Shown here: one piece after another, positions 12,701 through 23,134 of the stretch
Layout: the number at the start of each line of letters is the position of its first letter
Position numbering within the stretch: position 1 is the stretch's first letter
From: Hymenopus coronatus
Taxonomy: Eukaryota > Arthropoda > Insecta > Mantodea > Hymenopodidae
Direction of reading: 5' to 3'
DNA length: 64,000 nucleotides
Assembly: GCA_030762935.1 (NCBI GenBank)
Contig: CM060891.1
Location: 443,501-507,500, forward strand
Translations under genes and position numbers: made by a program
Notes under the pieces: model-generated
Told to the model about the DNA's origin: nothing
What the model saw: only the letters and a program-made list of their open reading frames with translations
The model's database searches: none

Positions 12701-13310
12701 ATTAAGAGCTCTGTGAAGACTATCACTCAAAACAAAAACTCAGTTAATACCAAACTTGGTATTTAAGTTCAGCACCTTCTAAGGATAGAACACCAAGATT
12801 TTCAAGAAAACCACCAACCTCAAATTTCCCCTTACATGGAAAAATTTGTTGTTAATTTTTAGATTCTCAAAAATGGCTCTAACAAGTTTGATTAAAATAC
12901 CATGTTTTAAGATACAGTATAATCTCTTTAATCTGGACCCCATTAGTCTGGACAGCAATTTAATAGATGGCATGCATTGCTTCCCATCAGTCACATGAAA
13001 ACATATCTGAGGCATTTCGCAAGTTAATTATTAAAGAAACACAACAAGACCATTAAGCGTATCAAGTGGGCCTGGATTGTCATGTTCCAATTCTGTACAA
13101 CAATATCTTATATACTAAATAACCTTTATCAAGAATGTTTAAATATGTGCCTTGGCTCATTTCATAGGTTTTTTTGTTTAATCTGGACTTTCATTAATTT
13201 GGACAAGCTAGAGCCCCAATTAGGCCGGATTAATGAGATTTTACTGTATTTACATAACAAGTAAAATGAATATTTAAAGGATGGAATTTTAACTATCCAA
13301 TCATGGATAC
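12700..13310 (-). repeat. Dispersed repeat family, copy E (inverted)
   Basis: The reverse complement of this stretch aligns with the copies at 13520 and 15893. It shares the near-palindrome ATACCAAxxTTGGTAT at about 12748, the tttccatgtaa/ttttcttgaaaatc segment, and the taaaat/ttgattaaaat segment. The copy is split at 12913-12914 by a pogo-like MITE. Alignment resumes directly after the MITE (tttacataacaagtaaaatg). Its right limit is uncertain. The family carries no recognisable protein. Confidence 0.65.
12915..13246. mobile_element. pogo/Tigger-type MITE with TA target duplication
   Basis: The 332-bp element begins CAGTATAATCTCTTTAATC and ends with the inverted form of CAGTAAAATCTCATTAATC. 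About 20 of 24 terminal positions match, and TA flanks both ends (12913-12914, 13247-13248). CAGTA-type ends with TA duplications are characteristic of pogo-group Tc1/mariner elements. Sub-terminal repeats of taatctggac/tagtctggac occur inside both ends, possible transposase binding sites. There is no transposase ORF, so it is non-autonomous. It lies inside dispersed-repeat copy E and is therefore younger than that copy. Confidence 0.85.
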
Positions 13311-14235
13311 CCACTAATTCCGAGTAGATGTCAGGATTTGTCTACTAACTTTCCGCAGTATTCAGTCACCAGTTAGGCTACACTGACAGCTACATCACAG
13401 CAAATAATTTGAATTCCACACCACACAAACACACAATTATAAATAGCCTAACTCATAGACTGATAAACATGTCGTTGAATAAATAGGAATATTTGAATGA
13501 ATACTCCATCATAATAAAAATGGCTCAACAAAATAAAACATCTATGTGTTCCATTTACATGAGTTGCTCTACATCTCTGCCACAAATTACCTTATGCTTC
13601 TATTTACTTAATGCTAAGCGAGAAAACATTAACAGAAATTGTCTTATTACTTGCTTCTTTGTAAGTAGAAGGGAATACACTAGGATAAAGTGATAGTTAA
13701 AAGCTGGTTGCTGTGTGATTGAAGTTCTTTGTATGGACAGGAGTTGACAAATTCCCGTATGAGAAAGTATAAGTATTTTAAAGCTGAAACCAATAACAAG
13801 GAATATCTCAAAAACAATCCACTCCACAAAAAAATGTCTACACACAATGTATGTCACACATACATAGTGTGTTTTAACCAACTTTACATATTTTATTAAG
13901 CAAGTTTTTATCCATCTCTTACGGTTTACCAGTTAACCAAATTCCGTAAAATTGGCACAGAATAAAGATCTCTTCAGAGGTTATTGCCAGAAAATTCTAG
14001 ATATACGTTTTACTTAACAGATAAATTTCTTTAATATACAATATTTTATTCAAAATCATTAGATCTATTTTTCAGAAAATCAAAATTTTTCGAAATTTTT
14101 TCCATGTAAAGGTTGGTTTGGGGTGCAGGGATTTTCTTCAAAATCTTCATGTCCCATCCTTAGAACGTACTTAACTTAAATACCAAGTTTGGTATTTACA
14201 GTCTTTGTTTATGAGCTATGCTGCACACAGGCGCA

Positions 14236-14278
14236 TGCACACACACACACACACACACAGACACACACACACACTGAC
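14236..14278. repeat. (CA)n microsatellite inside dispersed repeat
   Basis: An imperfect CA tract with a few interruptions lies in the part of the repeat where copy B also has a short CA run. The LINE insertion point is immediately to its right. Confidence 0.85.
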
Positions 14279-15698
14279 AGATTGACACACAGATGATGAT
14301 AATGGTGTTTAAGGGCGCTCAACTGCCGAGGTCATAAGCGCCCTTACGATTAAAACTTGGCAATAGGCAGTAAGAAAAATACCAAAAAAAGGAAAAAAAC
14401 ACAAGTAAAAGAGCTAACAATATTGAAACTGAAGTAACAGAAAGGTCCAGCCCTCTAAACAGAGCTGGATATAAAACTCCATCTAAAATCAACACATTAA
14501 AAAAAAAAAAAAAAAAAACTGCTATCACACTAAAACGTCAAGGTAAAAGAAAGTTTTGCTAAAAATTTAAAAACCCTGTCCACTGCTCTTGGGTCATCTG
14601 CCAGGACCTCAGCAAGAGAGGCCGGCATGCCCATAGATGACCGAATGTGTGTCAGGTGACCACACTCCAGCAACACATGACGAACTGTCTGTGCCTCCCC
14701 ACAGAGCGCACAGACAGGAGCAGGTTCACGTTTAAAAAGGTAACTGTGAGTAAAAATACAGTGGCCAATTCTTAGCCGAGCTAGTACTACCTCCTCCCGG
14801 CGGAATAGACGAGAGGAGGTTACCCAGTTGACAGGGAGGTCCTTCACCTCTCGCAGCTTATTACCACGGAGAGCCGACCACTCCGCATGCCAAGTCGAAA
14901 AAACGGCTTTCCGTACAGCCACTCTAAAATCTTCTGCTGTTGAAGCGGTAATCGTAACACTGGGCGCTGTGACTGCCGATTTCGCTGCCAAATCCGCCGT
15001 GTCATTCCCTGGCAAGCCAACGTGTCCAGGAATCCATGCGCACTCCACATTAAAACCAGAAGCGTGCAAAATGTGGAGAACGTCCTGGATGCGCTGCACC
15101 AAAGGATGGTAATTGTACAGCTCACGAATGCTCTGAAGGGCACTAAGGGAATCACTAAGAATAAGGCAGTCACTTAATTTTCGACGTCGAATATACAGAA
15201 AGGCTTGATAAATAGCATATAGCTCGGCAGAATATATAGATGTGCAACTAGGCAAACCGTAAGTAGAAGTTGCGGTGCCAGTGACAAAGGCACATCCAAC
15301 ACCGTCGGGGCTCTTACTACCATCGGTGTAAATACAAATACGGCCACTGTATTTGGATAAAAATTCTAAAAAGCAACGACGAATACTATCAAGAGGCGTA
15401 ACAGATTTCCCGTAGAGCGTCATCCCGAGATCGACATGGGAGGTAGCGCGTAGCCAAGGGGGGTGTATACTCTCTCCCTTGGATAACAGCCGAGGAAAGT
15501 CAACATGGTGCTGGCGTAGAAGCTCACGGAAACGAAAACCTGCTGGCCTGGGGCTCAGAGAGCGGAGGCAGTATCGCTCGTGCAGCTCAGGGGAGAAAAA
15601 CGCGTGATAAGTTGGATGCCCAGGCATACACTTTAGCCCACAGCCATAATTAGCAAGCAGGACATCACGCCGACAACGCAGAGGAAGATTGACACACA
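14279..15698 (-). mobile_element. 5'-truncated I-type LINE with 13-bp target duplication
   Basis: The direct repeat agattgacacaca occurs at 14279-14291 and again at 15686-15698, bracketing an insertion of about 1.39 kb. On the minus strand the insert starts inside the coding region (5' truncation) and ends in a short ATC-repeat tail (...CCATTATCATCATC), a simple-repeat 3' end as found in the I group of LINEs. The perfect duplication and the intact ORF indicate a recent insertion into dispersed-repeat copy A. A poly-A run on the plus strand at about 14498-14518 falls in the 3' untranslated part. Confidence 0.9.
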
Positions 15699-15699
15699 C
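14530..15699 (-). CDS. LINE ORF2 C-terminus: RNase H domain plus CCHC zinc finger
   Basis: This open frame of 389 codons is uninterrupted. Residues about 121-240 form a type I RNase H domain that removes RNA from the cDNA hybrid during retrotransposition. The acidic and histidine residues are visible: D126 in YTDGSK, E159 in SAELYAI, D183 in LSDSLSAL, and H226 and D236 in GHVGLPGNDTAD. A CCHC finger follows at C330, C333, H341 and C346 (CALCGEAQTVRHVLLEC), as in I-clade LINEs whose RNase H lies downstream of the RT. The RT domain itself is missing because the copy is 5'-truncated. The ATG at the frame's start lies in target-duplication sequence, so the first five or so codons are not element-derived and this is not a natural start. 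No function as a stand-alone gene is expected. Confidence 0.9.
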   Translation of the reverse strand: MCVNLPLRCRRDVLLANYGCGLKCMPGHPTYHAFFSPELHERYCLRSLSPRPAGFRFRELLRQHHVDFPRLLSKGESIHPPWLRATSHVDLGMTLYGKSVTPLDSIRRCFLEFLSKYSGRICIYTDGSKSPDGVGCAFVTGTATSTYGLPSCTSIYSAELYAIYQAFLYIRRRKLSDCLILSDSLSALQSIRELYNYHPLVQRIQDVLHILHASGFNVECAWIPGHVGLPGNDTADLAAKSAVTAPSVTITASTAEDFRVAVRKAVFSTWHAEWSALRGNKLREVKDLPVNWVTSSRLFRREEVVLARLRIGHCIFTHSYLFKREPAPVCALCGEAQTVRHVLLECGHLTHIRSSMGMPASLAEVLADDPRAVDRVFKFLAKLSFTLTF

Positions 15700-15892
15700 A
15701 TGAACATTTTTCTAAAAATGCCTTTTTTAGATTCAGGGATTCAAAACATATATTTCTGGTGAAATCTCAGTATTGAATTTTTGGGTGCAATACAATACCT
15801 TCTCTATACACTATGTACATAGTATGTGTAGAGAAAGTAAAAAGTTCAAGAGAACAAGCAAACCACCACATTGACACTTTCCAAAAACAAAA

Positions 15893-16752
15893 AATCTGAT
15901 GTGTTCCATTCACATGACTTTCTCTACATCTCTGCAACAAATTTTAGTTAAAAAGCTTATGCTTCTATTTACTTCATGCTAATCGAGAAACATTAGCAGA
16001 AATAGTCTTATTATTTGCTTCCTTGTAAATAGAAGCGAAATGAGGGAGTACCATAGGTTAAAATGATAGCCAAAAGCTGGTTGCTATGTAACTGAAGTTC
16101 CTTTGTTTATATGGACAGGAGTTACAAATTCCTGTATGAGAAAAGTATGTTTTTCAAAGCAGAAATGAAAAATCAAAAATATCTCAAAAATGATCAACTC
16201 CACGAAAAGAATGTATATGACATAAATTGTGTGTTTTAACGTGAGCTACATTTTCTAGAGTAAGTTTTTGTTCATCTCTTATGGTTTAGTAGTTATGCAC
16301 AATTCCGTAAAGTTCATCCATAATAAAGTAGTCTTCAGAGCCTATTCCCAGAAAATTCAAGATATACATTTTATTTGTCAGGTAAACATCTTTACTATAT
16401 GATATTTTAATAAAAATCGTTAGAGCCATCTTTAATAAAATCAAAATTTTCTAAACTTTTTCCATGTAAAGGGTAGTTTGGGGTGGGGGGATTTTCTTGA
16501 AAATCTTTGTATCGCATCCTTGGAAGATACGAAACTTAAATACCAAGTTTGGGCTTTAACGGTGCTTTCGATTTTGCGCTATGCTGCCCACAGACACACA
16601 CACATGGACATTTTTCTAAAGATGCTTTTTTTGGATTCAGGGAGTCTCAAAACATGTATATCAGGTGAAATCTCAGTATTGAATTTTTGGGTACAATACA
16701 ATACCTTCTCTATACACTATGTACATAGTTCGTATAGAGAAAGTAAAAAGTA
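15893..16752 (+). repeat. Dispersed repeat family, copy B
   Basis: This is the fullest uninterrupted copy. It starts near tgtgttccattcacatgac, passes taccaagtttgggctttaac and a short CA tract, and ends ctatgtacatagttcg...agagaaagtaaaaag. Two symmetric motifs mark the family: ATACCAAGTTTGGTAT (7-bp arms, degraded in this copy) and ACTATGTACATAGT (a perfect 14-bp palindrome). There are no terminal inverted repeats and no protein that I recognise. Confidence 0.8.
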
Positions 16753-17280
16753 AATAAAAAATTCACATAACAGCCCTAAGCAACCCATAAGTTTCAAAAA
16801 GTCTTCAAAAATCTAAACATCACCTTAGCACCTATTAATAGATTCAGCGTCAAAAATCTCCTGAAGAAACCAACAAATGATAAAATTTCCCCCAAAGGGA
16901 AGTCTGGTTCTGACTGTTCTGACTGCAAACAGAATACCAAGAGGAACATTGGAACTACATTAAATGAACATTTTGGTAACATCAAGAATAAATAAAACAA
17001 ATCTGCAAGGCAGGGCACTTTTGGAATGACATAGGGAAAAGGACTTATCTATTAAAACTGGTCTGTCTTACTTCAGACTTAAATAACTGGGAAAAAATGT
17101 ATGTAAAAAGAATAAGGTTCTTAACTAATGAAGTTTGACATTCCTCCAGGTGTTGACTGGCTACTAAACCTCTTAAAACCTCCACACTAGAGAAGCAAGA
17201 ACACCAGAGTTCCAGCCACCTTGATGAGGCATCAACTGAAGATGTCAAGCCATAGAGTGTCCATATTTTCTAAATAAATA
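16753..17280. other. Non-coding spacer
   Basis: Two minus-strand open frames of 67-74 codons lack protein-like motifs. I see nothing else here. Confidence 0.5.
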
Positions 17281-18240
17281 CAGAGTTTCCCTGAAGGTTA
17301 GGAACCAGAGTGGTACACTGATGGATTCCACTTCAGGGCCTGGGACTAGATACAACACAAGTCCAGCATATACAGTGACAATTCCTTCAGGAAGAAGTGG
17401 GACCCATATACAGAAAATCCCCTGAAGGTTAGGAACCAGAGTAGTACACTGATGGATTCCACTTCAGCGCCTGGGATTAGATACAACACAAGTCCAGCAT
17501 ATACAGTGACAATTCCTTCAGGAAGAAGTGGGACCCATATACAGAGTATCTCTGAAGATTAGGAACCAGAGTGGTTCACTGATGGATTTCACTTCAGGGC
17601 CTGGGACTAGATACAACACAAGTCCAGCATATACAGGGACAATTCCTTCAGGGAGGAGTGGGACCTATATACAGAAAAACCCTGAAGGTTAGGAACCAGA
17701 GTGGTTCACTGATGGATTCCACTTCAGGGCCTGGGACTAGATACAACACAAGTCCATCATATACAGTGACAATTCCTTCAGGGAGAAGTGGGACCCATAT
17801 ACAGAGAATCCCCTGAAGGTTAGAAACTAGAGTAGTTCACTGATGGATCCCACTTCAGGGCCTGGGACTTCAGGGAGAAGTGGGACCCATATACAGAGAA
17901 TCCCTGAAGGTTAGGAACAAGAGTGGTACAATGATGGATCCCACTTCAGGGCCTGGGACTAGGTACAACACGAGTCCAGCATATACAGTGACAATTCCTT
18001 CAGAAAGAAGTGAGACCCATATACAGAAAATCCCCTGAAGGTTAGGAACCAGAGTGGTACAATGATGGATACCACTTCAGGGCCTGGGACTAGATACAAC
18101 ATGAGTCCAGCATATACAGTGACAATTCCTTCAGGGAGGAGTGGGACCCATATACAGAGAATCCCTGAAGGAGGGGAAACCAGAGTGGTATAATAATGAG
18201 TCCCAATTCGGGGCAAGGATGGGGACTGGAACTAGATAGA
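17281..18240. repeat. Tandem repeat, unit about 130 bp
   Basis: The phase mark ctgaaggttaggaac recurs near 17291, 17422, 17552, 17682, 17813, 17904, 18035 and 18165. Spacing is 130-131 bp, except for one unit shortened by about 40 bp (17813 to 17904). The unit includes gggcctgggactagatacaa and ccttcaggaagaagtgggac. The last unit decays into unique sequence near 18240. Confidence 0.95.
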
Positions 18241-19675
18241 ATCCAATTACAGCAGAGGAGTGGTCCCAGTAGTCTGAGAACAAGACAATGTCTGTTGGAC
18301 ATGATTAAAAATTCCCTTCCCTATTTAAAAACTGCCTATGTTTGTCTTCAAGTGTATTATTGTATTTTAAGCACTTTATTTATATCTGTATGAATACAAT
18401 TTTGTAGGTCACTCACTAGAAACCCTGTTATCATTAGTGCAGTGAAGACTGGTCTGTAAATGGCATAGAGATTAAGAGTTGAGGCTGTGGTTGAATAATT
18501 GCAGATACCATCCAATTAGTTTGTCTTGTGAAAAATTCTATTAGTACATTTAATAACTGGTTCATATGTTTAACTGCATAGGGCATCATGACCTTTAACA
18601 AGGGTGCTGAGCATTCATGCCATTCTATCACTTTTGATCAAGTGAGGCAATAATATACTTACATTTAACTTTTAATGTTTCATGAAGTTTAAAAAGATAT
18701 AATTGCAGAAAAGATAAATGTATGCTTGTTAAAAATATCGATCAAAATCCCCACAGGTCTTAAACTAGAGAAATAAATCCTTCAATCCATTTTGAGGTAA
18801 ATTATGCTATGAATTTTACAACTTGATGCCAAAAGGCAAAGAAATTTCCTGCAAGCTATAAATGAAGATACTGGATATTCTGAATGTCATCATTTCAGTA
18901 TGGTTAGAAATATATGTTGCATTAATTAATAATGCTGTTCATTGCTGTTAAGCATGCTAGCTCTCAATTTATGGAAATATGATAAAGTCACACTACTTTT
19001 GTGATGTGGAGGTTGATACCACGTGGAAAAAGATTTTAATATCTTCAATTACAGAAATGTAATCCTGTGTATTTAATACTGCTAATGGAGTAACCAAATT
19101 GAAGATGATTCAAATAAATGTATAATTTTTATGAAACTTATTTAATGCTAAAACCTATATAGTTTAAGAGCACGTCATATTCCTCAATGTCTTCATTAGT
19201 TGTGAGCGCCAACCAAATAATCTGGCCTGTAATGAGATTTCCAAAGTGTCCCTTGTCAAACGCACCATGTGTAGCTTAGTATTGTCTTTGAGCATATGGT
19301 GACATTTGTTTGCTTTTGCTGACTTTTAGATATTGGCAATAGTAAGCTGCACTCACTCTATGTTGGTTGTGAGAATGGTACGCACCTTGGTCACCGAGTG
19401 TGACCTTCATTTTGTACAATCTCTCAGTCACCCTCAGTCCTGTAAAGCACTCACTTGTGTAGCATTCCCAAAGAGCTAAAATCTGATTGATTAAAAATGT
19501 TACAATAAGTGAAGGAACCTCACAGCTGAAACCCTAAAATGATCTGTCCAATCACTCTTGATGATCAGAACCTTCAGCTTTATAGAATACCACACAATCT
19601 TCTCAACCACAAGCATGTGTTTAAGTCACAATTCCAATTCCTAATACAAATATCTAACACCAAAATACACACACA
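18241..19675. other. AT-rich non-coding stretch
   Basis: No gene, splice-site pair, mobile element or tandem structure could be supported in this 1.4 kb. Confidence 0.5.
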
Positions 19676-19679
19676 CATA

Positions 19680-19934
19680 TATAACTCTCTCTCTCCCTCC
19701 CTCTTGCCCTCTCTCTCCCACTCTCTCCCTAGCCCTCTCTATCTCCATCTCGCGCCCTCTCTCCCTCGCCCTCTCTTCCTCTCGCTCTCTCTCTCTCCCT
19801 TGCCATCTCTCCCTTGCCTTCTCTTCCTCTCCCTCTCTCTCTAGCTCTCTCTTCCTCTCGCTCTCCCTCACAATCTCTCACTCTCCCTCACCCTCTCTCT
19901 TGCGCTCTCCCTCTCTCGCCCCGCTCTCTTCCTC
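19680..19934. repeat. CT-rich simple repeat
   Basis: This is a polypyrimidine tract of imperfect (CT)n with ccctctctc variants. It grades into the 26-bp minisatellite to its right, whose unit contains ccctctctat, so the simple repeat and the minisatellite probably share an origin. Confidence 0.9.
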
Positions 19935-22590
19935 TTGCTCAACCTCTCTATTGCACCAACACACACTCCCTCTCTATCAGTCGCCCTCTGTGGTGTAATG
20001 GTTACTATGATAACTTCATATTTCCAAGGTTGTGGGTTCAAACCCGGCGGAGGACGATGGATTTTTTCGGGTGTAAAAATCCTTAGAATGGCTTCCTTTG
20101 GAAGGGAAGTAAAGCACTGGGTCCCGTGTCGTAGATTTACGGCACGTAAAAGAACCTCATGCCTAATAGAGAGGCCTCTGAGCAAAATTAAGCAGTCTTT
20201 CATGCCCAATATAGAATGGGAGACTCAGAACCACCGCAGTTAAGGTGCATCCATAAATAACATGCCATTTTCTTTTCCCCCTCTATCGCACCAACACACA
20301 TTCCCTCTCTATATCTCCAACACACACTTCCTCTCTATCGCACCAACACACACTTCCTCTCTATCGTAGCAACACACACTTCCTCTCTATCGCACCAACA
20401 CACACTCCCTTTCTATCACACCAACACACACTCCCTCTCTATTGCACCAACACACACTCCTTCTCTATTGCACCAACACACACTCCTTCTCTATCGCACC
20501 AACACATACTTCCTCTCTATCACACCAACACACACTCCCTCTCAATTGCACCAACATACACTCCCTCTCTATTGCACCAACATACACTCCCTCTCTATTG
20601 CACCAACACACACTCCCTCTCTATCGCACCAACATACACTCCCTCTCTATCACACCAACACATACTACCTCTCTATCGCACCAACATACACTCCCTCTCT
20701 ATCGCACCAACACACACTCCCTCTCTATCGCACCAACATACACTCCCTCTCTATCGCACCAACACACACTCCCTCTCTATCGCACTAACACATACTACCT
20801 CTCTATCGCACCAACACACACTCCCTCTCTATAAACAAACACACACTTCCTCTCTATCATACCAACACACACTCCCTCCCTATCACACCAACACACACTT
20901 CCTCTCTATCGCACCAACACACACTCCCTCTCTATCACACCAACACATGCTTCCTCTCTATCACACCAACACACACTCCCTCTCTATTGCACCAACATAC
21001 ACTCCCTCTCTATTGCACCAACATACACTCCCTCTCTATCGCACCAACACACACTTCCTCTCTATCGCACCAACACACTCCCTCTCTATCGCACCAACAC
21101 ATACTTCCTCTCTATCGCACCAACACATACTTTCTCTCTATCGCACCAACACATACTCCCTCTCTATCCCACCAACACACACTCCCTCTCTATCACACCA
21201 ACACACACTCCCTCTCTATCGCACCAACACACTTCCTCTCTATATCACCAACACACACTCCCTCTCTATATCACCAACACACACTCCCTCTCTATTGCAC
21301 CAACACACACTCCCTCTCTATTGCACCAAAACACATTCCCTCTCTATAGCACCACACCAACACACACTCCCTCTCTATTACACCAACACACACTTCCTTT
21401 CTATCGCACCAACACACATTCTCTCTCTATCGCACCAACACACATTCTCTCTATCGCACCAACACACACTTCCTCTCTATCGCACCAACACACATTCTAT
21501 CTTTATCACACAACACACACTTCCTCTCTATCGCACCAACACACACTCCCTCTCTATCGCACCAACACACACTCCCTCTCTATCGCATCAACACACACTC
21601 CCTCTGTATCGCACCAACACACACTTCCTCTCTATATCACCAACACACACTCCCTCTCTATAATACCAACACATACTTACTCTCTATATCACCAACACAC
21701 ACTGCCTCTCTATTGCACCAACACGAACTTCCTCTCTATATAACCAACACACACTCCCTCTCCATTGCACCAACACACACTTCCTCTCTATATCACCAGC
21801 ACACACTTTCTCTCTATCACACCAACACACACTCCCTCTCTATCGCACCAATGCACACTCCCTCTATCGCACCAACACACACTTCCTCTCTATCGCACCA
21901 ACGCACACTCCCTCTCTATTGCACCAACACACACTCCCTCTCTATATCACCAACGCACACTTCCTCTCTTTTGCACCAATGCACACTCCCTCTCTATATC
22001 ACCAACACACACTCCCTCTCTATTGCACCAACGTACCCTCCCTCTCTATATCACCAACACACACTCACTCTATCACACCAACACACACTCCCTCTCTATA
22101 TCACCAACACACACTTACTCTCTATATCACCAACACACACTCCCTCTCTATCGCACCAACACACACTTCCTCTCTATATCACCAACACACACTCCCTCTC
22201 TATATCACCAACACACACACTCCCTCTCTATATCACCAACACACACTTCCTCTCTATCGCACTAACACACACTTCCTCTCTATATCACCAACACACACTC
22301 TCTCTCTATTGCACCAACGCACACTCCCTCTCTATCACACCAACACACACTTCCTCTCTATATAACCAACGCACACTCCCTCTCGCACCAACACACATTC
22401 CCTCTCTATCGCACCAACACACACTCACTCTCTATTGCACCAACATACACTCCCTCTATCGCACAGCACACACTCCCTCTCTATCGCACCAACACACACT
22501 TTCTCTCTATATCACCAACACACACTCCCTCTCTATCGCACTAACACACACTCCCTCTCTATTGCACCAACACACACATTTTGTCTCTCA
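19935..22590. repeat. 26-bp minisatellite (ctctctat...caccaacacacac)
   Basis: The unit ccctctctatcgcaccaaca plus cacact is 26 bp and is repeated about 90 times. Frequent variants change cgc to tgc, cac or atc in the middle. The array is split by a SINE at 19979-20275. Because 26 is not a multiple of 3 and the unit lacks stop codons on the plus strand, all three plus frames stay open for long stretches with a 26-residue period. That explains the long plus-strand ORFs at 20442-22681 without invoking a gene. Confidence 0.96.
19979..20275 (+). mobile_element. tRNA-derived SINE, copy 1
   Basis: The tRNA-like head has box A (tggtgtaatggttac) and box B (gggttcaaaccc), the internal RNA polymerase III promoter. 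The shared body includes ggcggaggacgatgg, ggcttcctttggaaggg and ggcacgtaaaagaacctca. The copy ends ...cataaataacatgccatttt. It is inserted in the 26-bp minisatellite, so its target duplication cannot be separated from the array. It is the most diverged of the well-preserved copies. Confidence 0.85.
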
Positions 22591-22865
22591 CACTCTTTTG
22601 CTGTTTCGCTGGCGTAGTTTCTTGTTGTTACAGTATATCACATTTGTCCGACTACTTTCTTTCTTCCGGCCAATAATGTGACTTCATGCACACAAAGCAA
22701 GGTTTCTTTGAGTATGCACCCACTCTGAGACATTTCTAGTTCCAGAAGTAATCAGCAAAGTCAATATAAATCAAGCTGCAAGTTGACTCTTTGTCGTTCA
22801 AATTTAGACCACAAAAGCAGCTTGATTGTTCACACAGGAAACATAAGACTGACTGCAAAACTTAC
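22591..22865. other. Intergenic or intronic sequence 3' of exon
   Basis: No gene is seen. On the minus strand this lies directly downstream of the splice donor at 22864-22865, so it would be intron if the exon to the right is real. Confidence 0.4.
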
Positions 22866-23086
22866 CTTAATGTGTGGAGTTTTCAGCCACCATACTTCTT
22901 CAATTTTGACTTTGTTATTTATTTCACAGCCATCTTCTCCGACTTTCTGAGAACAAAATTCTGGGAAAGGAGCCTCTAATTTAATTTTCATATCGCAATC
23001 ATTGTCTGTCTTCAGTGCTTCTTCTTTGATCTCTATTTTGGTATCCATTTCATAATAATTATCACTGATATGATTCATTATCATTC
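22866..23086 (-). CDS. Candidate host coding exon, acidic IKEE-type protein
   Basis: On the minus strand a long T run and gctttccttgcag end at 23087, forming a strong acceptor. The exon then runs to a consensus donor, AAG|gtaagt, at 22865. From the first ATG (23084) to the donor there are exactly 73 codons with no stop. The peptide is acidic and lysine-rich (MDTKIEIKEEALKTDNDC, later NNKVKIEEVWWLK). Repeated I/V-K-x-E motifs are typical SUMO-attachment consensus sites, and such sequence is common in the N-terminal linkers of insect C2H2 zinc-finger factors. No zinc finger is present here, so the family is inference. This may be the first coding exon or an internal one. No partner exon was found in the window, and an exonised transposon is the main alternative. 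Confidence 0.6.
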
Positions 23087-23098
23087 CTGCAAGGAAAG

Positions 23099-23120
23099 CA
23101 AAAAAAAAAAAAAAAAAAAA
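23099..23120. repeat. A22-like homopolymer (polypyrimidine tract on minus strand)
   Basis: An uninterrupted A run on the plus strand supplies the T-rich tract directly upstream of the acceptor of the minus-strand exon at 22866-23086. Length variation here could affect splicing. Confidence 0.85.
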
Positions 23121-23134
23121 AGAAATCATTAATA

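Larger units (their letters stand above)
13520..15850 (+). repeat. Dispersed repeat family, copy A (split by a LINE)
   Basis: This copy aligns with copy B (15893-16752) over its whole length, for example tgtgttccatttacatgag, ctggttgctgtgtgattgaag and accaagtttggtatttacag. It is interrupted from 14292 to 15685 by an I-type LINE. Directly after the LINE the alignment resumes with catttttctaaaaatgcc and runs to actatgtacatagt and agagaaagtaaaaag. Copies A and B lie head to tail only about 45 bp apart. No protein is recognisable. Confidence 0.8.

Noticed and set aside
14828..15173. ORFs overlapping the RNase H gene in other frames (94 and 109 codons)
   Set aside because: Shadows of the genuine minus frame, which carries all catalytic residues.
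19641..19871. Arg/Glu-rich 76-codon minus ORF
   Set aside because: It is the translation of the (CT)n tract.
19981..20060. tRNA gene suggested by box A and box B
   Set aside because: The head continues into a shared 200-bp body with target duplications in sister copies, so it is a SINE. No tRNA acceptor stem is completed.
20442..22681. Plus-strand ORFs of up to 363 codons rich in HTPSLSIAPTNTH-like peptide
   Set aside because: They are the 26-bp minisatellite read in three rotating frames. The unit has no stop codons, so all frames stay open without selection.
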